From Phyllobacterium endophyticum (lineage in GTDB: Bacteria; Pseudomonadota; Alphaproteobacteria; Rhizobiales; Rhizobiaceae): a DNA stretch of 64,000 bases. Below the pieces are notes generated by a model that had not been told where the DNA came from, ran no database searches, and worked only from the letters and a program-made list of their open reading frames with translations. A program made the position numbers and the translations under genes. Shown here piece by piece: positions 26,839 to 35,786 of this stretch (its first letter is position 1; each line of letters starts with the position of its first letter). The DNA lies in the NCBI RefSeq assembly GCF_003010935.1, contig NZ_PGGN01000004.1, forward strand, positions 644,843-708,842, read 5' to 3'.

Positions 26839-27927
26839 TTAGCTCTTCACGTAGTCGGCCGAGTTATGCTTTTTCAGTACTTCCGAGAACCTGCGCGAGA
26901 AAGCATCATCTGCCAGCTTCTTGCGGCGCTGGATGTCCTGTGAACTGACCATGTTTCTCTCGTGCATCTCGAGCAGATCGCCAATGTGTTTCTGAGCAGC
27001 TGCTCCAACACCTGCCATTGTTTCTTCGGCCGCAGTATCGACCTTGCTTCCAAGCGTGTTGATCTTGTGCGCCACATCCTGTTGTGCTGCCGTTTTCAAC
27101 GAATCTTCCAGCGCCTTGTAAAGAACAATGCGTTGCTCAGTGTCGATCGACAATTTGTTTATCAGCGTGCTCTGCGCCGCGATCTGGTTGTTAAGTGAAT
27201 CGACGAAGGTCTGGAACATGGATGTGTAGCGTTCCAGCGTCTGGCTCTCCGCAAGAAGCTCCTGTTCCTTGGCTTGCCGCTCGTTATATTCTGTTGCGAG
27301 CTTTGACCGTTGCCCTTCAAGCTCCGTGCGCGTGCTCTGATCTGTCGACGCCGCGATCCTGTTCTCGATATCCAGCAACAGGGGGTTAAGTTCCTCGATG
27401 CGTTTTTGCGTGGCTTCCAGGTTTGCTATCGTGGACTTGCGGCGTTCGATAACGGTGGCAAGGCTCGCCTCGGATGTCTTGTAGCGCTCATCCAGTACGG
27501 CCTTTTGCTCTTTCAAAATTCCGACGATACGATCCGACTTCGAGAGAAGCTCCTGGAGGTTGCCCGCAAGCGACATATTGCGGACGCGGTCCGAACGCAG
27601 GCGTTGCATTCTTTGCTTAGAGAAAACCCCGATAAACTTTTCCCAACCCGAATAACCCTTCATGCTTTCGAATTCGGAACCGAACACGTTGGTCGCGTCC
27701 TCAAGCCCGATTATCAGTTCTGCAATATTGCCCTCCATTACTTTCTGCTGGCGCAAAACATCCTCAATGCGGGCATTCTCTATATCGAAATCCGACGCGC
27801 CGATCTTCTCGTCGGCCTTGGCGAATTTGTCGAGAACAACCGTCGACTGATCGATTTTCGTCCGCATATCGTCGACCATCGTCCTGGTCTTCTCGATCTC
27901 GGAATCGAAGTTCTGCAAACTCGCCAT
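26839..27927 (-). CDS. Coiled-coil protein, first gene of the AAA operon
   Basis: About 362 residues from the Met at 27927 (MASLQNFDSEIEKTR); the frame is open to 28032 but that leader is Arg/Phe-rich and unlikely, and AAGGGAACC precedes the chosen ATG. Nearly the whole protein is heptad-like helix, e.g. ERRKSTIANLEATQKRIEEL and RSKLATEYNERQAKEQELL, with a short break at GYSGWEKFIGVFSKQRM. No membrane segment. It may scaffold or dimerise with its operon partners. A distant likeness to TelA-type tellurite proteins crossed my mind but I cannot support it. Confidence 0.7.
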   Translation of the reverse strand: MASLQNFDSEIEKTRTMVDDMRTKIDQSTVVLDKFAKADEKIGASDFDIENARIEDVLRQQKVMEGNIAELIIGLEDATNVFGSEFESMKGYSGWEKFIGVFSKQRMQRLRSDRVRNMSLAGNLQELLSKSDRIVGILKEQKAVLDERYKTSEASLATVIERRKSTIANLEATQKRIEELNPLLLDIENRIAASTDQSTRTELEGQRSKLATEYNERQAKEQELLAESQTLERYTSMFQTFVDSLNNQIAAQSTLINKLSIDTEQRIVLYKALEDSLKTAAQQDVAHKINTLGSKVDTAAEETMAGVGAAAQKHIGDLLEMHERNMVSSQDIQRRKKLADDAFSRRFSEVLKKHNSADYVKS

Positions 27928-28047
27928 GTGGGTTCCCTTGATTGTAAAAATGATCTGCCGCGCCGGTCGAATATAGACACGTACCATTGCGAAAAAAAGC
28001 CTCCGAAAAGGTGACAGGTTCAATGTCGCCAACGCAGGTAGAGATTT

Positions 28048-28656
28048 CTATGTTTGAGGTTCGCCGGGCTGACGCGGATCAATGCGCCCGGTCTCTTCTT
28101 CCCAGTGCTTGCGGCAGAGCGAGACGTAGACAGATTTTTCGATCGCAACCTGATCGCCCTCGAGCAAGGCCTCCCCTTTCGAACCGTGACGCACCACCAT
28201 TGTCGCCTTCGCGCCGCAATGACAAATCGTCCTGATTTCACGCAGCGTGTCGGCGATCGCCAGAAGTTCAGCGGAACCAGGAAACAGCTTCCCCTGAAAA
28301 TCCGTACGCAGGCCAAAACACATCACCGGCACGTCGAGCCGGTCGACAACACGCGCTAGTTGCCAGACCTGATCCCTTGTCAGAAACTGTGCCTCGTCGA
28401 TGAAGACACAACTCAGGCGATTCTTGTGCTGCGCTTCGGTGATCAGCGCGAGCAAATCGTCGTTTTCGCGGTAAAGCTGCGCCTCCGCACTGACGCCGAG
28501 CCGCGAGGTGATTCGTCCGACGCCGTTTTCGGCATAATGCGCGGCTGTAAACAACATCGTGCGCATGCCACGCTCCTGATAGTTGTGAGAAGCCTGCAGC
28601 AGCAGAGTGGACTTTCCGGCATTCATCGCCGAATAACTGAAATAAAGTTTTGCCAT
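28048..28656 (-). CDS. tdk: Thymidine kinase, type II
   Basis: Phosphorylates thymidine to dTMP in nucleotide salvage. The 202-residue length is typical. The P-loop reads YSAMNAGKSTLLL, the catalytic/structural block CVFIDEAQFLTRDQV carries the Glu, and the structural zinc ligands are in CHCGAKAT and the later CRKHW. The thymidine-binding lasso includes the VYVSLCRKHW region. It lies upstream of the AAA operon in the same orientation with 120 bp between, so the operon can have its own promoter. Confidence 0.95.
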   Translation of the reverse strand: MAKLYFSYSAMNAGKSTLLLQASHNYQERGMRTMLFTAAHYAENGVGRITSRLGVSAEAQLYRENDDLLALITEAQHKNRLSCVFIDEAQFLTRDQVWQLARVVDRLDVPVMCFGLRTDFQGKLFPGSAELLAIADTLREIRTICHCGAKATMVVRHGSKGEALLEGDQVAIEKSVYVSLCRKHWEEETGRIDPRQPGEPQT

Positions 28657-28842
28657 AAGACGCTTTAATCAGAGTTGGCCCATCGCATGAACCCTCGCAA
28701 TGCGGTCTCCCGCTGCTTTTGGTGGAATATCAACAACTGTCGCTATTTGACCCGATTTATGCGCGCCTATGCTTGAATGCGCTTTCGATTGGTGCTTGGT
28801 TCATGACATTGAAAAACCGGTAAAAACCGGAAGGGGAGAACT

Positions 28843-29787
28843 ATGATGAAAGCTCTATCCAAACTTACCATTTCCTTGGCTTTGGTTCTTTGCGCAGGCA
28901 CAGCATTCGCTGCGGAACCCGAGTCGTGCAAGACTGTCCGATTTGCAGATGTTGGCTGGACTGACATCACAGCTACAACGGCAACGGCAAGCGAAGTGTT
29001 GAAGGCGCTGGGTTATTCCACTGACACAAAGGTCCTTTCCGTGCCGGTGACCTATGCCTCTCTCGGCAAGAAGGACATAGATGTTTTCCTCGGCAATTGG
29101 ATGCCGACGATGTCTGCCGATATCAAGCCGTACCTCGATAACAAGACCGTCGACGACCTCGGCCCCAACCTGACAGGCGCGAAGTACACGCTTGCAGTTC
29201 CGCAATATCTTCATGACAAGGGGCTGAAGGACTTCAAGGACATCGCCAAGTTCAAGGACGAGCTCGGCGGCAAGATATACGGCATCGAACCAGGCAATGA
29301 TGGCAATCGTCTCATCCTCGACATGATCTCGAAAGATCAGTTCGGACTAAAGGATTTCCAGCTGGCCGAATCGTCCGAGCAAGGGATGCTGGCTCAGGTA
29401 GCCAAGCAAACGAAAAGCGAAAAGCCGATCGTCTTTCTTGGATGGGAGCCGCACCCGATGAACTCGAACTTCAAGATTGCCTATTTGTCGGGCGGTGATG
29501 ATGTGTTCGGACCCAATTTTGGCGGCGCTGTCATTCACACCAACGTCCGTGCCGGGTATACGACCGAGTGCCCCAATGTCGGCAAATTCCTGACCAATCT
29601 CAAGTTCAACCTCCAGATGGAAAATGAGATCATGGGGAAGATCCTCGACGATGGTGAGGATGCCGCTAAGGCAGCCAACGAATGGTTGAAGGCCAATCCG
29701 GCGATCCTTGACACCTGGCTCGCAGGCGTCACGACTTTCGATGGCAAGGAAGGATTACCGGCGGTCAAGTCGTCGATGGGACTTTAG
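28843..29787 (+). CDS. choX: Choline ABC transporter, periplasmic binding protein
   Basis: A 314-residue binding protein with a Sec signal (LTISLALVLCAGTAFA-AEP). It binds choline (and acetylcholine) through an aromatic box; the family-typical blocks DVGWTDITATTATASEVLKALGY, LGNWMPTMSADIKPYL, EPGNDGNRLILDMI and FLGWEPHPMN are all present and supply its Trp residues. GGGGAGA precedes the ATG, with a second ATG directly after. It is the first gene of choXWV. Choline here is probably used for carbon/nitrogen, glycine betaine or phosphatidylcholine; no bet genes are in the window. Confidence 0.95.
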   Translation: MMKALSKLTISLALVLCAGTAFAAEPESCKTVRFADVGWTDITATTATASEVLKALGYSTDTKVLSVPVTYASLGKKDIDVFLGNWMPTMSADIKPYLDNKTVDDLGPNLTGAKYTLAVPQYLHDKGLKDFKDIAKFKDELGGKIYGIEPGNDGNRLILDMISKDQFGLKDFQLAESSEQGMLAQVAKQTKSEKPIVFLGWEPHPMNSNFKIAYLSGGDDVFGPNFGGAVIHTNVRAGYTTECPNVGKFLTNLKFNLQMENEIMGKILDDGEDAAKAANEWLKANPAILDTWLAGVTTFDGKEGLPAVKSSMGL

Positions 29788-29812
29788 CACCTTGTTACAT
29801 TAAGATAAGTAC

Positions 29813-29834
29813 CGTCCGGCCCATCGGCCGGACG
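29813..29834 (+). terminator. Hairpin between choX and choW
   Basis: A perfect 9-bp stem CGTCCGGCC / GGCCGGACG with a CATC loop lies 26 nt after the choX stop and 34 nt before choW. A weak pyrimidine run (TCTTCC) follows. Such hairpins after binding-protein genes usually protect the upstream message or partly terminate it, giving more ChoX than permease. Confidence 0.7.
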
Positions 29835-29867
29835 TCTTCCACTTATAGTACAGAGGGGATGGTCCGC

Positions 29868-30710
29868 TTGGAGTGGTTAACGCAAGACAAGATTCCTGTT
29901 GGCAGGACGGCAAAGGCATTTGTCGATTGGCTCACCACCAACTTCGCCGGGTTTTTCGATGGATTGGCGGCTGTCATGCAAGCGTTCATCGACGGCCTCA
30001 TGTTCGTGTTGAAGTATCCGCATCCCTTGATCATGATCGTGATTTTCGCAGCCATCGCCTATGCTTTGCGGCGCTCCATCGCCGTCACGATCCTTACTGT
30101 TCTCGGCTTTCTCTTTGTCCTTAACCAGGGATACTGGCAGGAGACGATGGAAACCCTGACGCTCGTTCTTTCCTCGTGCATCCTGTGCATGGGCATTGGC
30201 GTTCCAATCGGCATCATCGCTGCGCATCGTCCGAAGTTCTATGCCGCGATCCGTCCCGTCCTGGACCTCATGCAGACACTTCCTACCTTCGTCTACCTCA
30301 TACCCGCCATCGTCTTTTTCGGGATTGGAATGGTCCCCGGACTGCTCGCAACGGCGATATTCGTGCTACCCGCACCAATTCGCCTCACCCATCTTGGCGT
30401 TTCGTCCACCCCCCGCCACCTGATCGAGGCAGGAGAGGCATTTGGTGCGTCGTCCAGACAGCTGCTGTGGAAGATTGAACTACCCTACGCCATGCCGCAA
30501 ATCCTAGCCGGGCTCACACAAACGATCATGCTGTCGCTTTCCATGGTGGTCATAGCGGCGCTTGTTGGAGCGGACGGGCTCGGTGTTCCCGTCGTACGGG
30601 CATTGAACTCCGTGAACACAGCTCTCGGCTTTGAAGCAGGCCTCGTTATCGTGGTCGTCGCCATCATACTCGACCGTATATTCCGTCCCGGCAAGGAGCC
30701 AGGTGAATGA
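29868..30710 (+). CDS. choW: Choline ABC transporter, permease
   Basis: About 280 residues of ProW-type permease with around six membrane helices and the EAA-like loop EAGEAFGASSRQLLWKIELPYAMPQILAG. I choose the TTG at 29868 (giving EWLTQDKIPVG): AGAGGGG ends 9 nt before it, whereas the in-frame ATG at 29859 lies directly against that site with no spacing. If the ATG is used the protein is three residues longer. It overlaps choV by ATGA. Confidence 0.93.
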   Translation: MEWLTQDKIPVGRTAKAFVDWLTTNFAGFFDGLAAVMQAFIDGLMFVLKYPHPLIMIVIFAAIAYALRRSIAVTILTVLGFLFVLNQGYWQETMETLTLVLSSCILCMGIGVPIGIIAAHRPKFYAAIRPVLDLMQTLPTFVYLIPAIVFFGIGMVPGLLATAIFVLPAPIRLTHLGVSSTPRHLIEAGEAFGASSRQLLWKIELPYAMPQILAGLTQTIMLSLSMVVIAALVGADGLGVPVVRALNSVNTALGFEAGLVIVVVAIILDRIFRPGKEPGE

Positions 30711-31750
30711 CCGCGATCACACTGGATAATGTCTGCATTATCTTCGGCAAGAAGACCGATGGTTCACTGTTCCTTGCTGATCAAGGAAAAAGCCGCTCAG
30801 ATATCCAGGCTGAAACAGGTCACGTACTTGGCGTTCACAACTGCACCCTTACCATCGCCGAAGGCGAGATAGTTGTTCTGATGGGCCTTTCCGGTTCAGG
30901 GAAGTCAACTCTCCTACGCGCTATCAATCGTCTCAACCCTATCTCGCGTGGCGCTGTCGTCGTCCATAGCAATGGACGCTCCATCGACGTGGGCAAGGCC
31001 GACAAGACGACCCTGCGAGACCTGCGCAAGCATGTTGTATCGATGGTCTTCCAGCAATTCGGCCTCCTGCCTTGGCGAACCGTCGAAGAGAACGTCGGGT
31101 TTGGCCTGGAGCTCTCGGGTGTGTCAAAGGAAGAGCGCGCGAAGGCTGTGCAGCAACAGCTCGAATTGGTCAATCTGAAGGACTGGGCCAAACGCAAGGT
31201 AGGCGAACTTTCCGGTGGCATGCAGCAACGTGTTGGACTTGCGCGCGCCTTCGCAACCGGTGCACCCATTCTGCTGATGGATGAGCCCTTTTCGGCTCTC
31301 GATCCATTGATACGGACGCGGCTGCAGGACGAACTACTAAGCCTGCAAGAGCGGCTGAAGAAGACCATCGTCTTCGTCAGCCACGATCTTGACGAGGCCA
31401 TGAAGATTGGCAACCGCATCGCCATCATGGAAGGCGGCAGGATCATCCAGTGCGGGACTGCGCAAGACATCCTGCTCAATCCGGCCGACGAATACGTTGC
31501 CGACTTCGTCGCCAACATGAATCCGCTTGGCGTCCTCACTGCTGCGGATATCATGGTGCCGCTTGACAGAACGCGCCCCCCTGGCCGGCCCTTCGCCGCA
31601 ACCGCGCGCCCGCAAACTCCGGTGCGGGAGATCATGCAGGCCGTCGCAAAAAACAATGGCGATGTGGGCGTCGTCGAAAACGGTGCGATACTCGGGATGA
31701 TTTCCGCCGACGATATCGTGCGTGGACTGTTGAAGCACCAGAAGCACTAG
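30707..31750 (+). CDS. choV: Choline ABC transporter, ATP-binding protein
   Basis: A 347-residue ATPase of the ProV/GbuA type: Walker A GLSGSGKSTLLRAI, Q-loop FQQFGLLPW, signature LSGGMQQRVGL, Walker B ILLMDEPFSALDP, and H-loop VSHDLDEA. The C-terminal ~80 residues include a single CBS-like half (VREIMQAVAKNNGDVGVVENGAILGMISADDIVRGLL), shorter than the two CBS repeats of ProV, so osmotic sensing is doubtful. The ATGA overlap with choW indicates translational coupling. Confidence 0.94.
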   Translation: MTAITLDNVCIIFGKKTDGSLFLADQGKSRSDIQAETGHVLGVHNCTLTIAEGEIVVLMGLSGSGKSTLLRAINRLNPISRGAVVVHSNGRSIDVGKADKTTLRDLRKHVVSMVFQQFGLLPWRTVEENVGFGLELSGVSKEERAKAVQQQLELVNLKDWAKRKVGELSGGMQQRVGLARAFATGAPILLMDEPFSALDPLIRTRLQDELLSLQERLKKTIVFVSHDLDEAMKIGNRIAIMEGGRIIQCGTAQDILLNPADEYVADFVANMNPLGVLTAADIMVPLDRTRPPGRPFAATARPQTPVREIMQAVAKNNGDVGVVENGAILGMISADDIVRGLLKHQKH

Positions 31751-31757
31751 ACGGGCG

Positions 31758-32018
31758 CTAGTCTTCTTCCGGATCCTCATCGCCGGTCTTGCCGGCCGGT
31801 TGCCACGAATGCGGCGAAACTTTCTTCTGCGTTTGGGAATCCGTGAATATCCACCAGCCTGCATCCGTCTCGTCCCACTCGCCGCCGCCAGCTTTTAGCC
31901 GGTCCACCGAACGATATTGCCCGATGGACTGATTTTCCTGTCCGTCCTCGTCGGTCCAGAACACCTGTATCTTGCTGCCATCCTTGGGCGCCGTTGAAAT
32001 GGGCTGGTTCTTGCTCAT
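31758..32018 (-). CDS. Small conserved hypothetical protein
   Basis: 86 residues: begins MSKNQPISTAPKDGSKIQVFWTD, the I-S-T-A-P-K-D-G opening common to small DUF551-like and related proteins, and has a central WWIF segment and a very acidic C-terminus (GDEDPEED). No signal or membrane segment. It converges on choV with a 7-nt gap and lies 27 nt downstream of dppF stop side only in orientation. Function unknown. Confidence 0.65.
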   Translation of the reverse strand: MSKNQPISTAPKDGSKIQVFWTDEDGQENQSIGQYRSVDRLKAGGGEWDETDAGWWIFTDSQTQKKVSPHSWQPAGKTGDEDPEED

Positions 32019-32045
32019 GCTGTCTCCCTGGCAATTGGTGAGAAC

Positions 32046-32879
32046 TCAGGCGGCCGCCTTCTTCCTCGCCAGCCTTGCCCTGATGCTTTCCACATCGGAC
32101 TTCGGCGTCGCTGCAAACAACGTCTTTGTATAGCTGTGCTGCGGATTGGAGAATACTTCCTCTCGGGTTCCGTACTCAACCACCTCGCCGTAATACATCA
32201 CCATCACCTCATCGGCGATATATCGTACCACCGAAAGATCGTGACTGATGAAGACGTAGGTCAAGTCGAATTCATCCTGCAGATCGGCCAACAGATTGAG
32301 AACCTGTGCTTGAACCGACAGATCGAGCGCGGAAACTGGCTCGTCCAGGACAAGCAGGCTCGGACTCAACATAAGCGCGCGTGCGATAGCGATACGCTGG
32401 CGCTGACCACCGGAGAACATGTGCGGATAGCGGTTGTAATGTTCGGGGCCGAGACCAACCTTTACCAGCATCTGCATGGCAAGTTCCCGGCGTTCCGCTG
32501 CGGTTTTGTTCGTATTCAGCAACAATGGTTCACCAAGCACTTCGCCGATCTTCTGGCGCGGGTTAAGTGAGCCATAGGGGTTCTGGAAGATGATCTGCAC
32601 CTTGCGCCGCATCTCGGGAGTGATGCGGTCTTTGGCGATATTGATCGGCTTTCCGTCGATCAGCAGTTCCCCGGAAGTCTGCGGATCGATCAATGTGAGA
32701 ATTCGCCCGAGGGTCGATTTTCCGCAGCCGCTTTCGCCGACAATGGCAAGAGTTTTGCCCTTCTCCAGCGTGAAACTGACATCTTTGACCGCGTGAACAA
32801 CCTTGGCCTTGGCAAATAGACTGCCACCAACGTGATAATCACGGACGATGTTGCGCCCTTCAAGAACGATCTCGCTCAT
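32046..32879 (-). CDS. dppF: Dipeptide ABC transporter, ATP-binding protein DppF
   Basis: 277 residues, with Walker A VGESGCGKSTLGRIL, Q-loop FQNPYGSLNPRQK, signature FSGGQRQRIAIARAL, Walker B LLVLDEPVSALD and H-loop ISHDLSVVRYIADEV. The oligopeptide-family tail is shortened (NPQHSYTKTLFAATPKSD). Start at 32879 overlaps the dppD stop as ATGA. Last gene of dppABCDF. It pairs with DppD to power the permease. Confidence 0.93.
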   Translation of the reverse strand: MSEIVLEGRNIVRDYHVGGSLFAKAKVVHAVKDVSFTLEKGKTLAIVGESGCGKSTLGRILTLIDPQTSGELLIDGKPINIAKDRITPEMRRKVQIIFQNPYGSLNPRQKIGEVLGEPLLLNTNKTAAERRELAMQMLVKVGLGPEHYNRYPHMFSGGQRQRIAIARALMLSPSLLVLDEPVSALDLSVQAQVLNLLADLQDEFDLTYVFISHDLSVVRYIADEVMVMYYGEVVEYGTREEVFSNPQHSYTKTLFAATPKSDVESIRARLARKKAAA

Positions 32880-33730
32880 GGTGCAACTCCCGCGCTGGCC
32901 GCCTCATTCTTCATGAAATCGGCCACAGTCGACAGACGGTCACCAGTGGCGTTTTCAGGCAGCGCAGAAAGAAGTGCGCGCGTATAGGGGCTCTTCGGTG
33001 CTTCGAATAGAGAAAGTACGTCGGCCTCCTCCATTTTCCGACCCTTGTACTGGACAATCACACGGTCGGCCGTCTCCGCAACCACGCCCATATCGTGCGT
33101 GATCATGATCAGTCCCATGCCGTGCTTTGCCTGCAGGCTGACGAGAAGATCGAGAATTTGCTTCTGAATTGTCACGTCCAAAGCCGTCGTTGGCTCATCA
33201 GCGATCAGCAGCTTCGGATTGCAGGCAATGGCTATGGCGATCATCACACGCTGGCACTGCCCGCCGGACATTTGATGCGGAAAAGAGTTCAACCGCTCTT
33301 CCGGCGCCGGGATACCCACTTGCTTGAATAGTTCGATCGCCCGCTTGCGCCGTGTCGGCCGGTCCATCTTCATATGGAAGCGCAAAACCTCTTCCAACTG
33401 GAAACCAACTGTGAAACAGGGGTTGAGGCTTGCCATCGGTTCCTGGAAGATCATCGCGACGTCGCGGCCAATTATTTCGCGCCGCTGTTTGCCACTCATG
33501 GTCAACATGTCATGGCCGTCGAATATCATGCTGTCTGCCGTCACCGTCGCCGCCTTCGGCAACAGGCCCATGACCGCTAGCATTGCCACCGACTTGCCCG
33601 AACCGGACTCTCCGACAATCGCCAGTACTTCGCGAGCGTCCACGGAAAGATCGATCCCCTGCACGGCCATGAACTGGCCAGTGCTGGTGTCGAAGCCAAC
33701 AGAGAGATTCTTGATTTCAAGAAGCGCCAT
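32876..33730 (-). CDS. dppD: Dipeptide ABC transporter, ATP-binding protein DppD
   Basis: 284 residues, Walker [19 protein letters not shown]-loop [12 protein letters not shown], signature [16 protein letters not shown], Walker [17 protein letters not shown], and H-loop [15 protein letters not shown]. The OppD/DppD-type C-terminal region follows but lacks the cysteine-rich iron-sulphur segment seen in some DppD proteins. It begins 2 nt after dppC ends. Confidence 0.93.
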   Translation of the reverse strand: MALLEIKNLSVGFDTSTGQFMAVQGIDLSVDAREVLAIVGESGSGKSVAMLAVMGLLPKAATVTADSMIFDGHDMLTMSGKQRREIIGRDVAMIFQEPMASLNPCFTVGFQLEEVLRFHMKMDRPTRRKRAIELFKQVGIPAPEERLNSFPHQMSGGQCQRVMIAIAIACNPKLLIADEPTTALDVTIQKQILDLLVSLQAKHGMGLIMITHDMGVVAETADRVIVQYKGRKMEEADVLSLFEAPKSPYTRALLSALPENATGDRLSTVADFMKNEAASAGVAP

Positions 33731-33732
33731 GA

Positions 33733-34644
33733 TCAGCTCCTCTTCAATTTTGGATCGAGCGCGTCGCGCAAACCGTCACCGACGAGATTGATCGCAAGCA
33801 CCGTGATCAGGATTGCAAGACCAGGCAAGGTTACGACCCACCAATGGCCACTCGAAATGAACTCACGCGCGTCCGCGAGCATCGTACCCCACTCGGGAGT
33901 AGGGGGCTGCGCGCCATAGCCAAGGAACCCTAGCGCTGCGGCGTCTAAAATAGCATTGGAAAATGAAAGGGTGGCCTGCACAATTAAAGGGGCCATGCAA
34001 TTGGGCAGGATTGTCTTGAACATGAGGCGTAAATGCCCCGCACCAGAAACTTTTGCTGCGATAACATAATCGCGCGTCTTTTCCGACATGACAGCGGCGC
34101 GCGTGAGCCGAACGAAATGCGGTTGAAACACCAGCGCGATGGCGATCATCGCATTGACCAGGCCAGGTCCGAGCACGGCAACCAGCACGAGCGCCAGAAG
34201 CAGCGAAGGAAAGGCAAGAATGATGTCCATCAGGCGCATTATGGCTGAATCGACCCAGCCACGGAAATAGCCGGCGATCACGCCAAGGAAGATACCGCCG
34301 ATGAGTGCGATAGTGGTGACGATGACGCCGATGAACAACGAATAGCGGGCGCCATAGATCAAGCGCGAGAGAATATCTCGCCCCACCGCGTCCGTGCCAA
34401 GCAGGAAGGTCAATCTACCGCCTTCTTGTCCGTAGGGAGGCACCAGGACGGCGTCGCGATACTGGTCGGCCGGCCCGTGCGGCGCGATCAATGGCGCCAG
34501 CAGAGCGATGATGACCAAAAGCACGAAGAAGCAGAGGCCTATGACAGCGCCCCGATTTTCGGAGAAGTAATACCAGAACTCAGCTATCCGTCGCCAGAGC
34601 GAGGACTCGGTGGATGTGCCACCTGGAACAGTTGTATCGGCCAT
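33733..34644 (-). CDS. dppC: Dipeptide ABC transporter, permease DppC
   Basis: 303 residues. A cytoplasmic N-terminus precedes the first helix (GAVIGLCFFVLLVIIALLAPLI), and the conserved FLLGTDAVGRDILSRLIYGARYSLFIG and FLGYGAQPPTPEWGTMLADAREF blocks identify the OppC/DppC family. The EAA loop is around VIAAKVSGAGHLRLMFKTILPN. It forms the translocation pore with DppB. Confidence 0.93.
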   Translation of the reverse strand: MADTTVPGGTSTESSLWRRIAEFWYYFSENRGAVIGLCFFVLLVIIALLAPLIAPHGPADQYRDAVLVPPYGQEGGRLTFLLGTDAVGRDILSRLIYGARYSLFIGVIVTTIALIGGIFLGVIAGYFRGWVDSAIMRLMDIILAFPSLLLALVLVAVLGPGLVNAMIAIALVFQPHFVRLTRAAVMSEKTRDYVIAAKVSGAGHLRLMFKTILPNCMAPLIVQATLSFSNAILDAAALGFLGYGAQPPTPEWGTMLADAREFISSGHWWVVTLPGLAILITVLAINLVGDGLRDALDPKLKRS

Positions 34645-34668
34645 GATCTATCCTCAAATGGTTTGGCG

Positions 34669-35673
34669 CTAGTGCCGAATGCGCGGATTGATCAGGCCGT
34701 ACAACAAGTCGACAGCCAGATTGACCAACATGATAGTGGCAGCAATGATGAGTAGAGCGCCTTGAATAACCGCATAATCACGGCGACTGACCGAATCGAC
34801 CAGCCATTTGCCGATACCCGGCCACGAGAAAATCGTCTCCGTCAGGATTGCACCGGCAAGCATGACGCCAACCTGCAAGCCGATGGTTGTGACCACAGGT
34901 ATCATGGCGTTTCGCAGTGCATGCACCCCGATGACGCGAAACGGCGACAACCCTTTCGAGCGGGCGGTGCGAACGTAATCTTCCGACAAGACTTCGAGCA
35001 TGGCAGAGCGGGTCTGGCGCGCGATGACAGCAAGCGGGATGGTGCCGAGCACGATTGTCGGCAAAACCAGGTGGCTGACCGCGGACTTGAAGGCTCCTGC
35101 TTGACCCGAGATCAGCGAGTCGATCAGCATGAAGCCAGTGACCGGCGGAAAGAAGAACAAGAGCGAAATTCGTCCTGAAACGGGCGTCCAGTGCAAGGTG
35201 TTGGAAACCAGCATGATCAGGAGCAAGCCCCACCAGAAGATCGGCATCGAGAAACCTATCAGCGCAGTTCCCATGATTGCCTGATCGAAGAAAGAGCCAC
35301 GCTTGATCGCCGCGAACACCCCGGCCGGGATCCCGAGCAGGACCGCGAAGGTTATGGCGCAGAGCGAAAGCTCAAGTGTTGCCGGGAAAAGCTGGAAGAA
35401 CTGATCAAGGACCGGCTGCTTGGTCACGATCGAGGTCCCGAAATCACCCCGGAGCACGCCCCATAGATAGTCCAGATACTGGATGACGATCGGGCGGTCG
35501 AAGCCGAGCGCATGCGAGATCGCGGCATGACGTTCCGGAGACATCACTCGCTCACCGGATAGCAGCGCAACCGGATCACCCGGCAACATGCGGATAAAAG
35601 AAAAGGCGATGATCGATACCCCGACGAAAGTCAGGGCCATGACCGCTACGCGTCCCGTAATAAATCTGAGCAT
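34669..35673 (-). CDS. dppB: Dipeptide ABC transporter, permease DppB
   Basis: 334 residues. Opens with the family start MLRFITGRVAVMALTFVGVSIIAF, followed by RMLPGDPVALLSGER; later RTARSKGLSPFRVIGVHALRNAMIPV carries the EAA-type loop, and FSWPGIGKWLVDSVSRRDYAVIQG is diagnostic of OppB/DppB. Six helices expected. There are 113 bp, including a terminator-like hairpin, between dppA and this gene. Confidence 0.94.
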   Translation of the reverse strand: MLRFITGRVAVMALTFVGVSIIAFSFIRMLPGDPVALLSGERVMSPERHAAISHALGFDRPIVIQYLDYLWGVLRGDFGTSIVTKQPVLDQFFQLFPATLELSLCAITFAVLLGIPAGVFAAIKRGSFFDQAIMGTALIGFSMPIFWWGLLLIMLVSNTLHWTPVSGRISLLFFFPPVTGFMLIDSLISGQAGAFKSAVSHLVLPTIVLGTIPLAVIARQTRSAMLEVLSEDYVRTARSKGLSPFRVIGVHALRNAMIPVVTTIGLQVGVMLAGAILTETIFSWPGIGKWLVDSVSRRDYAVIQGALLIIAATIMLVNLAVDLLYGLINPRIRH

Positions 35674-35743
35674 TCCGTACCTTCTTGCCGCTTTTTCGCG
35701 GCTGCGTCTTCCGGTATTCTGACCTGTTTCGCGGAAGCAAAAA

Positions 35744-35766
35744 GGGCGCCCGTCCAGCGGGCACCC
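35744..35766 (-). terminator. Terminator-like hairpin between dppA and dppB
   Basis: On the leftward transcript GGGTGCCCG pairs with CGGGCGCCC, with one G-U pair, followed by TTTTTGCTT. It has the form of a true intrinsic terminator, lying 20 nt after the dppA stop. Partial read-through would give excess DppA over the permease and ATPases. Confidence 0.8.
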
Positions 35767-35786
35767 TCATATTCAGTTAGCCGCTA

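Noticed and set aside
21137..27927. Reading the AAA operon as a phage-defence system
   Set aside because: No nuclease, reverse transcriptase, toxin or sensor domain; surroundings are housekeeping and base composition looks native.
26839..27927. Assignment of the coiled-coil protein to the TelA/KlaA toxic-anion family
   Set aside because: Only general helical likeness; the conserved TelA blocks are not there.
28657..28842. A choline or other riboswitch ahead of choX
   Set aside because: No conserved aptamer-like pattern seen; the region is short and only suits a promoter.
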